A stretch of DNA of 64,000 nucleotides from Anaeramoeba flamelloides. Taxonomy: Eukaryota; Metamonada; Anaeramoebidae. Made by a program: the position numbers and the translations under genes. Numbering within the stretch: the first letter of the stretch is position 1; every line of letters begins with the position of its first letter. This document shows, piece by piece, positions 11,401 through 22,600 of this stretch. A model generated the notes under the pieces. The model did not search any database. It was not told the origin of the DNA and saw only the letters and a list, made by a program, of their open reading frames with translations. The stretch spans positions 12,214,001-12,278,000 of the forward strand of contig JANTQA010000047.1 of the NCBI GenBank assembly GCA_027625915.1, written 5' to 3'.

Positions 11401-14400
11401 TGTAAAAAATCAAACAAACAAAAAAAAAGCAATGCTATCTTTAATTAAGGACTCCAAAAATCACAGCCACGATACTTTTGGTTAATTTAATTTAATTTGA
11501 TAATTGATCAGGAAGGTTCACTTGGGGATCGTTGTTTAAATTGTTGTAATTTCTTTTTTTTTTTTTGATCAGATTTGCTTTAAACCTTCGATATTTTTTG
11601 TCTTTGCTTTTTAGTGTTTTTATTTTCAAGTTACTCATACTTTTGTGTTTCAGTGTCACAGTATGAGTAAATAACGGTCTTTATTGTTTTGATTTGGAAA
11701 CAATCTCCTTGTTATGTGACGAGTTTGGCCTGGAAGAACGAGAAATATGAGATTGTTCGAAGTGATATAAGATGATATTGAGGAGTTCGAAGAACGACGA
11801 TTAATATCATCTTAGCACTAGAACAATCTCATATTTTGAGTCTGGAAGGAGAACCAAAACGAGGAAACATAAAAGGCGACTGTTGAACAAATGAAACAAT
11901 ATGAGTTGCTATGTATTTTTTCAACTCGAGATCTAACTTGTCGAAACAAAAAAAAGGAAAAATAAAACCTAACAAAAACAATTACAAAAAATAGTTTACT
12001 ATTTTTTACTAATACTTTGAAGTACTTGTTCTCCAAAGGATCTTATTCTCACAATTGAGTTTATAAAAACATTGAAGTTAAATTTTACATTTCCATCCAT
12101 TGGTGACAAAACTTGGTTTAAATTTTATAGAGATAAACTAGATCGTTCATCCATTCAATGAGATCTATCTATCCTTTTATTTTCCGTTTGTCAGTCAATT
12201 CTTGAAAACGATCAAACTTAAAAATCTGCATGCATCTATTAGCGTTCTTAACAATTACTGATTTTGAACATTCATCTCCAATTTCTTGACTTGACATAGT
12301 AAAAAAATTTTTTTTTTATTTCTTTTTTTTTCTTAAAATTGGTAATATATTTTTTTCTCCTTTACAAAACCTCTTATTAATGGTCTCTTCTCTCTTTTTT
12401 CGAAGAAAAAAGAGAACAAACAAAATTTTTTTTTTACAAATGAGATTAGTTTTTTTTCGAAAAGAGAAAAAAACCATGTTTGTATATGGACATTGTTTTC
12501 AATAACGAAATGGAATTTATTCGATTTTCAAACAGTACGCATAATTTGATGGACTTTTTTTTTGAACTTTGTTGGAACTAATTATTTGGTCCCTTGTGCC
12601 AAATTATGTGTTCAATTGGTTTTTAATTGAGACATTGGTAAATCTCAGTGTTATGAGATTAACAACGTCGTAAATTTTATTTTCAAACTCTTCTAAAATA
12701 ACTTTTAATTACATTTCTAGAATCGAAATTATTGGTAAAATACAAATTATTTTACTTTGTTAGAATTCCAAAAAAGAAGATCAGAAAATTTTCAAACTTT
12801 GCCGAATTACTACAAGGATTTTCCTAAATCATTCCACATTGACTACAGTGCAATAATAACCTTTTTAGAAAGACAATCTCTTTCTTATCTGTAGTTATCA
12901 AAATTTATTTACTTAAATTTTCTCAAATAAAATGTTTTAGTTTAAAAAAAAATATATATCAACTTGATCTTTTTTTTTTGTAACTCTTCTTCCCAATATA
13001 AAGAAGATTCAGCCAGGTGAAAAATGAAAAAAAATGAAATTAGTGCTTATTTTTTTATTTTTGAACATAAAAATTTTTTTCCAAAGAGGTTTCATATCAA
13101 TAACAAATTTTCCAATAGAATGGAAAAACCGATAAGAAACTTTTAATTGTTTAAAAAACAGTTTATATCCTCTTCATACTTGGCCATTCTTTATTTAAAT
13201 TAGTAACGAATTATTTTGTACAAAAAAAAAAGTAATTTTTTTTTTTCATTATTTGAAAATATTTTAATGAACATATTTTCAAATACAAACAATAGTTGTT
13301 GATTCAATTGGTAGTAATATCCCCCCTAAAATTTATATTACCAATTTATGAATAGAAATACTTCCAAAGACTATATAATATAAAATATAGAAAAAAAAGC
13401 ACCACTTTTTTTGTAAATACCTTACTCGATAATGTTATAAATCTTGATAAATTATTTTAATTCCTAAAATTGATGCTAAACCCCGAAAAATAATTTACTA
13501 AAAAAAAAAGTACATCAATTTTCTCAAACGGCAATTATGTAGATTTTGGATTCAATAAAAAAAAAAAAAAATGAGTTTCAGAGCCTAATTTGGATAACCT
13601 TGATGAAATAAAAAATTATTATATTTAAAAAAAAAAGATTTTGGTTTGATAGAAAATTGCTCTTTCAACAATTAAAAAGAATTATTGAGAAAAAAAAGGA
13701 AAGTTCAAAAATAAAAAACAACATTTCGAATTATTTTTAAATCAAAATCTTTTAAATAAGCAAAATAATATTTACAAATTTAAAATTAATGAACAATACC
13801 GAAATAAACCACTCTTGCAATATCAATCCCTGAAAATATGACTTTTTTTCACAGTTTTAATATCAAATGGATTATTTAATTAAGGACTATATCTCTTTGA
13901 ACAATATTTCTGTAATTCCTATTTTTTTTTTTTTCATTTTATTGAAGATAATAAATTCACATTATGTCTTGAAATGAAGAGATTTACATTTTTCAAAATA
14001 AATTATTTCCGAAAAGTTAATAATAAAATCATTTTTTTTTTTTAAACAATGTTCCATTTTTTAAATACAAAATATGAAGTACTTTTGGAGAAATGGAAGA
14101 AAATGAGTTTAATTTTTCGAAAAATATACCAAAAAATTTCTTTTATATATATATTTCTTTCCATCTATATATTTATACGTATTATCTCTTATATTTAATT
14201 TAATTATAATTGTATTTTATATATCTCTATTTTGCAAATTTTTTTTTTTTATTAAAAAAATATATATTTATCTATCTATCTATACAATTTTATCTCTATC
14301 TATGTTAATTATTGGTATTTTATAAATATTAAATGAAAAATAGCTTAAAAAATATCGAAAAGCAAAATTTGGTACATGCCCAAGAGTATATTGTGAAAAT

Positions 14401-14871
14401 CAGCCTACTCTCCCAATTGGACTTTCAGATATTGTTGGGCAGGTAATTTATTTTTTACAAAATATATAAGAAGAGTTCATTTCCAATTTTGAGAATTAAT
14501 ATGTATTTTTATCGTTTTAAATTTCTCTATTTATTATTTTTTCCTGTTTATAGTATTCATTAAAACTTTTTTGCCCACGTTGCCAAAGAGTATATATACC
14601 CACAAATCCAGAGCATAGAAAAATTGATGGGGCATATTTTGGAACAACATTTGCACATTCACTATTAAATTCTAATAAAGATGTATTACCTTTCCAACCA
14701 ACGCATAGATATATTCCTAGAATTTATGGATTTAAGCTAAGTAAAGGAGTTACGAAATATAGAAAATCGAAAAAGGTGGTCGATTTATTAGAACAAAAAA
14801 ATACTGAAAAAAATGAAGAAATCAAAAAGGAAATTGAAAAGGAAAAGGAAAAAGAAAAGGAAAAAAAATAA
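8420..14871 (+). CDS. CSNK2B: Casein kinase 2 regulatory subunit beta
   Basis: Four exons (8420-8606, 8910-9016, 14344-14442, 14554-14871) join in frame to a 236-residue protein; the human subunit has 215. It forms the dimeric regulatory core of the CK2 holoenzyme. The start [15 protein letters not shown] matches the family N-terminus, followed by EFFCEV and FNLTGL. Exon 2 gives [15 protein letters not shown]. Exon 3 gives [18 protein letters not shown]. Exon 4 gives LFCPRC and [12 protein letters not shown], ending [11 protein letters not shown] and a Glu/Lys tail. The four zinc cysteines fall at about 110, 115, 138 and 141, with human spacing (109, 114, 137, 140). All introns are GT-AG; the first donor (GTTTGA) is weak, but only it restores phase and the expected spacer. 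Intron 2 is 5,327 bp and full of transposons. The acidic loop is present but less acidic than in animals. Confidence 0.95.
9591..10738. mobile_element. 1.15-kb TIR element in CK2 beta intron 2
   Basis: The left end carries TTGATTGGGAACTTTTACTG AAAATCAAAAG. The right end mirrors it, with CTTTTCATTTTCAG, CTCCCAGTTATAAAA and TGTTTCACTTTTTTTCCACA. The same termini bound the 421-bp element at 49745-50165. A third partial end is at about 50690-50760. The interior has no frame with recognisable transposase sequence. Confidence 0.6.
10803..11096. mobile_element. 294-bp MITE with CAGCCATTTTAAAAA ends
   Basis: The inverted ends are CAGCCATTTTAAAAAAGTGA G and CTCAAATTTTTAAAATGGCT G. Internal inverted motifs GTTAGAATTAAAAC / GTTTTAATTCTAAT reinforce the fold. 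A fragment of the same interior (ACCTCTNCCCCACATTAAAG..., AAAAAGTTTTAATTCT) recurs at about 20640-20780 in the MOGS intron. Confidence 0.65.
11118..11665 (-). mobile_element. LINE 3' fragment, subfamily with Lys-rich segment (copy A)
   Basis: Read on the minus strand this ends in ACACTTCTTCAATAATAAAA, a poly(A)-like 3' end shared by all LINE fragments in the window. Just upstream it encodes [18 protein letters not shown], matching the C-terminus of the longer copies at 21612-22445 and 55089-56126. It differs from them by an A/AG-rich stretch (11270-11420). It is about 85% alike by eye to the copy at 20042-20565. It is 5'-truncated and antisense to the CK2 beta gene. Confidence 0.7.
11745..11840. 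repeat. Hairpin-forming palindrome in CK2 beta intron 2
   Basis: Arms of about 35 bp begin AAATATGAGATTGTTC and return as GAACAATCTCATATTT, with matching inner parts (AAGATGATATT / AATATCATCTT). The loop contains a direct GTTCGAAG-like motif. The surrounding 11640-11930 is less AT-rich than the rest of the intron. No coding is seen. Confidence 0.6.
11841..14343. other. Rest of CK2 beta intron 2
   Basis: This is AT-rich with homopolymers and an ATCT/TATA microsatellite zone at about 14140-14300. The segment 12975-13025 (TTGTAACTCTTCTTCC...ATTCAGC) matches 20575-20625 in the MOGS intron. It lies next to the same LINE subfamily there, which suggests that about 1.3 kb was inserted here between two parts of one older repeat. 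No exon is seen. Confidence 0.4.
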
Positions 14872-14989
14872 AGAATCAAAAAAAAATATATTATAAAATC
14901 TTGATAAATAATAAATAAATACTTTATTTTTAAAAAATAACTTTGTTTTTTTTATTGACGTTTTGCGAGATAAATTAAGAAATTTTTTT

Positions 14990-15955
14990 TATTGTTTTTT
15001 TTTTTATTGAAGAAGTGTAAATTACACTCTAGTGCTCCTATACTTAAATTTCTTAAAGAAATTTCATGAAATCATAATTTTTTACAATTATTAATTAATG
15101 AATATAATTTCAAATATCTTTTTTGTTTTAAAATTAATATATTAAGATTTTTTTCTTTTAATTTATTTCAAAATATTCAGATAGAATTATCATAAGAAGG
15201 GCATACCTATAAAAAATGATCATTATTTTATTTTAATTTCCTTCTGTTCATAAACACCATTCCAAAAATTTAAACACACTTAAAATCAAAAATATGCAAA
15301 AAAAAAACCCAATTTATTGTATTTTTCTAAACCTAATATAAAACCACATTGAAGTTACCCAGTATTAATATTTTAATAAGTTATCATTTTAATCCAAATA
15401 AAAGAAAAAATTATAAAACTCAAAAATCAAAACAGGTCTGTCCAAAATAATTAAACGAGCGGAACAAAAATTGTATTGGAAAATTTGTTAAAATTTCACC
15501 AACAATTATTGATCGATCAAATGTTAAGATACCATCAACCAATTGATGTATGTTATTTTTCAATTTAACAAACTCAAAATAACTTTCTACCAACCATTGA
15601 AAAAAAATTTCAGATCTAACGAAACAGATTTAGTAACTGGAAAATAGGAAATGAAAACAAAACAAAAAAGACAACAAATGAAATAGTTTGTAAAATCAAA
15701 AATCTTTCCCAAATTGAATTTAAGTGTAGTATTGATGTTCTTTCCACTGTTTAAACTGTGTCCAAATTTTTGGAATATAGTTTATGATAAACATAGATTA
15801 CCAAATTGATTTAATTTTCTTTTATTACAAATGATATCAATTTAAGGTATATTTAATTAATTAAATTTTAGAATAGCTGAACTTGGTGAATAACCTAAAT
15901 ATTTATGGGTTAAATAGAAATAATTTTGAATTTTTATTATTGTGAAATAGTTTAA
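14990..15955 (-). mobile_element. LINE 3' fragment, diverged (copy B), with nested MITE
   Basis: Minus-strand 3' end ACACTTCTTCAATAAAAAAA lies just downstream of the CK2 beta stop. Sequence parallel to the other LINE copies follows (AGGGCATACCTATAAAAAAT corresponds to the VCPSYE region). It resumes at 15800-15955 (AGAATAGCTGAACTTGGTGA). The middle, 15258-15780, is an unrelated inserted element. The copy is heavily diverged, older than copies D and E. Confidence 0.6.
15258..15780. mobile_element. TIR element nested in LINE copy B
   Basis: The ends carry CATTCCAAAAATTTAAACAC A and, inverted, CTGTGTCCAAATTTTTGGAA T. LINE sequence continues on both sides, which sets the order: LINE first, then this element. 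The interior is non-coding. Boundaries are good to about 10 bp. Confidence 0.55.
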
Positions 15956-16420
15956 TGGAGTGTCATCAAGTTATGTAGAGTCAGTAGAGTGCCATTAAGT
16001 GCCTAGGTTTTTTTAATTCAGAATAATAGAGAAAAATCAAAGATTTAACTCTATTCTAATAAATTCTGGAAAACCTAACGAAAGTGTCTCTAGAGTGCCT
16101 TCAAGTTCTTGGGAGTTTTGAGGTTTTCTATTTTATTTGTGAAGTTAACTGCGGTTTTCTTGAGGTTTTCTGTTTTATATGTGTGGTGTTCTAGCCATGA
16201 TTTTTTTACTTTTTGTTTTTGTTTTGAAGTGTTCTAGGTTTTTTTTACTTTTTGAAATAAACCGAAAATTTTAATAAATTTTCGGTTTATTTCGAAAAGT
16301 AAAAAAAACCTAACTAAAATCTATTGATTTTCTAATCAAAACAAAAATTAAAAAAAAAAAACTAACAACAAAATAAAGGTGACTTTTTTTAAAAGCCCTT
16401 CCTCCTAAATAACAAAAATA
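15956..16420. repeat. Hairpin-rich repeat family, copy 1
   Basis: Shares, in inverted orientation, most of the repeat at 62940-63432: AGAGTGCC...AAGTGCCTAGG, ATCAAAGATTTAACTCTATT, CTGGAAAACCTAACG and GAGGTTTTCTRTTTTAT. Several internal palindromes are present, the longest at about 16245-16310 (TTTACTTTTTGAAATAAACC with its complement and AAAATTT loop). It occupies the space between the LINE fragment and the MOGS 3' end. Confidence 0.65.
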
Positions 16421-16601
16421 AAATAAAAAAAAAAAAACTATTTCTTTGTAAGGTTAGTTTTTTTATTGAAAAATGAAGAACAGTTTGAGAAATTTGATTA
16501 AAAAAAAATAGATTTTACTTTTGGTAAATTCAAATTGAAACAAAAAATGAAAAAAAAGTTAAAGATAATTGAAATATATAATAAGAAAAGAAATTATTTT
16601 T

Positions 16602-19600
16602 TTAATAAATTTGTGCCATTATTAATAAAATTAGGGTACTCCAACCAGCAAAAGGAAGGTTACTGTAACCTTCCCCGTCATAGGGAAGATAAATTTCAAA
16701 AATCCCCCCAGATTCTTTCTCATATTCTTTTTTCATGTTTGTGATCAAAATATTTTCTAAATTTTCACGGATTGTTTGAGCTTTTGGATAATAGGGTTCA
16801 TAATATTTTAAGCCTGATAAAGCCAAATAATTTAAGTTTATCCAAATTGCGCCACACCAATAATTTCCGGATATTACAAATCCTGAATCATCAACGCTTA
16901 ATGATCTTATTCCTCCAATTTCACTTAAAATACTATTTTCTTTTGTCAAGAGATCAAGAATAGCATTGACTCTATCGTTATTACCATTATCGATTGGCTC
17001 TAATTTTAAAAGCAATGTAAACAAATTCAAATAACCAGTATGATCACTAAATAATCCTGGTTCAATATAGTCTTGATATAGAGATTTTTCATCGTTCCAA
17101 TTTTTCGTAAATAAGATATTTGTAGTTTTTTCGTAATTGCTCTGATATAGTGCTTCATTTGTTGTGTCGCCAACTAAACTTGCAAATTTCTTCATTATCA
17201 AACTGCATGAAGCCATCCATGCTTGAAGATCAATATCAATTTCTGTGTCAACTTCCAAATGATATCTTGGATAATCGTCTAATCCAGAATCTAACGTACC
17301 TCCAAAATCTGCACCATATGTTCTTCCAGGCCATTTAAAGCTATATTTATCACTTTTAATATGACAGTGCTCGAAATAAAAATTATAAGTCATTTGGAGT
17401 TTTGGATAAATTTCTTTCAAAAATGTAATTTCGTCAGGGTTTTCAGTAATAAATTGTTCTAAAGTTATATAGAAAACTGGTGGATTCTATAAATTAATAT
17501 GTATATGTATGTTGTTTGTATATATGTATATATTTGTATGTATAAATCATTTATTAGTTTATTTTTTAAAACAATCAAATGAAAAATACTTATTGTTTAT
17601 CAAAAAATAAAATTGATTTAAAATTTTGTGAAAAGCTAAGATCATTATTTTGGAAAAAACATAAAGTATTTGAAAACTTTATTAATATTACAACATAATA
17701 TTTTTCTTAAATTGCTTTTGGGTTTCAAATTTAAAACTCGCAAAAATTAATGAAAAAATAATTTTTACCCACTTTCAATCGATCTTCCATTTTGTGTATT
17801 TTGTGTTCGGGTTCACTTTTCAGTTGTGAAAAATCTTTGAAAACATCATCAATACAATATTTTTTTTAAAATAATAAACGTTTTTCCAGTCAAAGGGTGG
17901 CAGTTATAATGAATGAATTACTTGTGTTTAAAAGGTTTGCATGGATATTAGAAGAAAAAATTTATTTTTGAAATTTTCGAAATTGAATCATTTTTTCTCA
18001 TTTTTTTAATTTGCACATTTTTCTCTTTTGCTTTTTTCAATTTTTTTTTTTTTACAAGTAAGTTATTTCCAAAAAAGATGGGAATTTTTTTTATATTTCA
18101 AATAAAATATTCTTTCCATGTCAAAATACTTAATTTCATAAATTGAAAATATCAAATTAAGTTAAATATTAACAATAATTAAATCAATGGCTAAGATATT
18201 TATTTCAAAATATATTTGATGAAATATTTTCCAAAAAATGAAAAAAAAAAAATAGCACTTTTTTTGGTGAAAACAATGTACGGCCAATTTCCATAAACTA
18301 CTGAAAATGTGGAAATGGTCCAAATGATTTTTTAAACAATCAAACACAGTTATATGTTTTTCAATTCTATTTGAAAATATGTTGAGATTATCAAGTTATG
18401 AAAACGATTTTTTTGATCAAAAATAAAATAATAAATAGCAATTTTCACTCCCCGAAAAAATATCAGATTAAATCGAGAGCAAAAAATTTAATATCTTTTC
18501 TTTATGTAATACAATACTAAGCAAATTGAATTATTCTCAGAAATCTATAAACGGTATTTAATGATTTTGGATATTTAAATACTTTTTTGAAGATTGAGTT
18601 TAATAAATATATTTTAAAATAAATTTGCCCCACTTTTTTGGAAATAGCTTAATTCATTTGCAATTATTTTTTTATTGCAAGATCGATAGTCAGCCAAATA
18701 AACAAGTCATTCAATAATATTATTGAAACAGTGAAAATGATTGTAGAAAAATCAATATCGATTTATGTTGGGATTTTCTTTGGATCTTCAATTAAAGATC
18801 AAAATGAATACTTGTTTTTTTTTAAATGATAACCATAAGGATTTAGGTTTTTCAATTTTTAAGAAAAAATTAAAACCATTTTCCAGTCAAAGGGGACCCG
18901 TTGTAATGGGTAAATTACATGTTTTTATAGGGTTTGCATGGATATTAGAAGAAATAAATTATTTTGGAAATTTTCAAAATTTAGATCATTTTTGCATATT
19001 TTTGTTTTTTTTTTTCTATTTTTTTTTGAAACCTAATTCAGTTGCAAAAAAATTTTTTATTGCAAGATCAAATAGTCACTTGGTAAAAACGTGTTATTTT
19101 AATGTTATTGAAACTGTGGAAATTATTGTTGAGTAATCATATTGATTTCTATTGGAATTCTATTCAATCTTGGATCCTTATATTTCAATAATAAATGTGA
19201 AAAATTTTCACTTCATTTTCATTTCCTTTTTCAAATAGAGACCACAAATCCCAACATACTTTGTTTGGTAAATTTATTTCTAAAAGAAAAGTATGGAAAA
19301 TGAAGTGAAAATTGTTTCCTGTTTATTATTCAAATGCCAGTAGGGGATCAAAACGTTGCATTCTTGTTTTTTGCAATGGATAACTAAGAATTTGAGTTTT
19401 TCAATTTTTAAGAAAATCTATTGATTAATTAGTTTTATTTCAGACGTATATCAACAATTCTTTGATGTGTATTATTCTGTTTATTTCTTATTTGTTCTTC
19501 AAAGGTTAATTATTGTCAATTTCAAAATAAATGATATTTGAAAAAAACATTGGATAACCTTTGACAGAAACAAAGTTTAGATTGATTAGATTTACTTCAT

Positions 19601-22600
19601 ACGTTTATCAACTATTCTCTAATGTACCTTATTCTAATTATTTCTTATTTATTCATTCAAAGGCCATTTATCAAAAATAATAGATATTTGGGGATTTTTT
19701 TGGGGAACATTTGAGAGAAAAAAAGTTTATATTTCAATATTATTCACAAAAAAAAATTGAAAAAAAGTCAAAGAGAATTCAGAAAAGAATTAAATTTGTG
19801 AATTTTAAGAACAAAATTTCTTGACTGCTGTTATTCAGTTTTGATATTGTTCTTAAAGCGATAAATAAAAATTATTTTTTTATGATGATGTTTTAAGAGA
19901 TTTTTCACAACTGAAATGTTGAACCCGATCATAAAATACACAAAATGGAAGATCGGTTGAAAGTGGGTAAAAAGTTTTTTAAAATTAATTTTGTATTATT
20001 TTGCATTTTTTTGAATTTTTTTGGGAAAAATGATTCTTTTATTATTTTTGAAGAAGTGTAAATTACACCCTAGATGTCCTTTTACTTAAATTTTCCCAAA
20101 GGTAATTTAAACGTACAATCCATAGATTTCACGGTTTTTCAAGGGAAATACACACCTAAATTGTTTTTTTTTGTGAAAAAGCAAAAACAAAAAATTGAAG
20201 ATAAAAAAAAAATTTTCAAAAGGAACAAAAAAAAAGAAAAAAAAACGAAAAAATTTTTTAATGTAAAAAGTGTTTATAATAAGCAATTGGTCAAAAAACA
20301 AAGCAAAAAAATCCAATACTATCTTTAATTAAGAACATCCCGAAATCACAAGGACGATACTTTTGGTTAATTTAATTTAATTTGATAATTGATCATGAAT
20401 GTTCATTTGGGAGTCGTTGTTTAATTTGTTGTAATTTCTTTTTTTTTTTTTGATCAGATTTGCTTTAAACTTTCGATCATTTTTTGACTGATATTTTTTT
20501 TTGTTTTTATTTTTCCAGTTCCCCATACCTTTATTTTTCAGTGGTACAGTATTAGCAAGTAACCACTTGAACTTTTTCCTTTGTAACTCTTCTTCCAAAG
20601 ATAAAATTCAGCAAGGGGATAAAATCTAAAAATAATATTTTTTTTAATCTCCTCTTCAACCTCTACCCCACATTAAAGGTTGAGTTATCACTTATTAAAA
20701 AAAGAAAACTTTCAAAAAGTTTTAATTCTGAAAAAGTTTTCACTTTTGTGAAAAAAAAAAAAAATGAAAATTCTGTTTTTTACAAAATGATAGTAATTAT
20801 ATTTTTTGGGAGTTGACATAACTTGCAAATTATTGCAAAATGCGAAAATTTGCAAATTTTTTTTAATATTATTCTAAAGATTGTGGGTGAATTGAATTGG
20901 TGTCTCAAAGGCTTGTAGTGTTCCTGTGTATTGCTACACGATGGTAATAAAATGTTAGTAAATGCCATCGTTATGACAATTTTTAATTGTGTAACATTTT
21001 TGAAAATGTTACACAATTTTTTAATAGTGTAACATTTGTGAAAATGTCATTAGTCCGAAATTGTTATAACTATGACATTTTTTTTTAGATAGTATATTTA
21101 TATATTATAGATTCAGGGTAGGTAAGGTACGTAAGGTACGTAAGGCCGAATCAATGTATTTTGGTTTTTGATACATAGAAAAACCGCTGATTTGTATTGA
21201 GTGGGGTAAGGTAAGGTATTGGTGAGTATTAATTGCTATTTTCTGGATTTTTCCGAAATGTCATAGTTATGACAATTTTGGCCTAATGACATTTTCACAA
21301 ATGTTACACAATTAAAAATTGTCATAACGATTGCATTTACTAACATTTTTCAAATATCATGAAGTAACGTATTGAAATGCTACATGCCTATAAGATACCA
21401 ATTCAATTCACCCACAATCTTTAGAATAATATTAATAAAATTTTGCAAATTTTTACATGTTAGGCTTACAGACTATTTTTTCTCTTTTTGATCAAGTCTG
21501 AATATGTAAAAATTAATTACTAAAATAGTTATATTTAACTAATTTTTGAATTGTTTCCTCCCTTTTCCCTCAGTGGTTATTTATTTCCATGATAAAAAAA
21601 ACCTTAATATTTTTTTTTTATTGAGGAGGAAGTGTAGATTACACTCTAAGTGCCCTTTTACTTAAATTCCCTTTCAGAAATTTAAGCGTAAAATCATAGA
21701 TTTTACGATTATTAATCAACAACAATAATTTTAAGCTATCATAATTTAAAATTATTTCATTAAAATTTAATTCTTTTAACTTTTTCAGAAAAATTAATCT
21801 ATCTTTTTCATAGGATGGACATACCCATAAAAAAGTGATCAATATTTTCTATTATTTCCTTATGTTCATATTTTAAACATAAAGGACAAAATTTATTTGA
21901 ATTTTTATTTATTACATAATAATATCTATTTAAGCAGTTGGTAAATGTTCTGAATTTTAGAATTTTTGAACTTGATGGGTAACTTAAATATCTTTGATTA
22001 ATAAATAATTTTTTTTGGTTTTTTAATTATTGCGAAATATTTTTGTACCTTCCAACTGGTAGAATTCACCAACTCATTATAATTATAATTATAAATTTCT
22101 TTTTTAAGAAGGTTTAAACTCTCCGACTTCCAGTTAATTTTATTGTTTATTCTTTGATTAAATTTTATTAATTTTTCCAGATAGGGTAGAGATAATTCTT
22201 TTAATTTGCTTTTGAATTTGAATTTCTTTTTATTGATCGATATTACCAAATTTTCGAATTTAAATTCTGTTTTATAAATAAGAACTGGTGTGTTTCTGTT
22301 TATTTTGCATATTTCAGTAATACATGTATTAATCCAAGAGTTTAAATAGTTTAGGGTTGCTATTTTATAATTATATATTTCTAATCCATATGTTAATTGA
22401 CTTAATATAAAAGATTTAAATAATCTTATTTTTAAATTATTTGTTAAAAAACCTTAATATTATTAATGTATAGAATTCTTTCATTTTAATCTTGAAAAGT
22501 TTTATCTTTGTGGCTGAATTATTTGGAAAATATATACTAAGAAATTGTAAAATATCTTTTAAACATTTGTTTTCAATTCCTGTTTTGTAAATTTCTTTAC

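Larger units (their letters stand above)
17762..19974. mobile_element. 2.2-kb DNA transposon with ~95-bp TIRs, in MOGS intron 2
   Basis: The left arm reads TTTTTACCCACTTTCAATCG ATCTTCC..., continuing CATTTTGTGTATTTTGTG, TTCGGGTTCA, CAGTTGTGAAAAATCT and AAAACATCATCA. The right arm (19880-19974) is its inverted counterpart with a few mismatches. Inside, one ~400-bp stretch is present twice in tandem (about 17885-18870 and 18880-19420); both copies hold TTTGCATGGATATTAGAAGA and TTATTGCAAGATC. The first copy is split by the 600-bp family element at 18059-18652. A plus-strand open frame of 123 codons at 18765-19136 covers part of the second copy. Its FAWILEE segment is also open in the first copy. 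I do not recognise a transposase. Confidence 0.65.
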
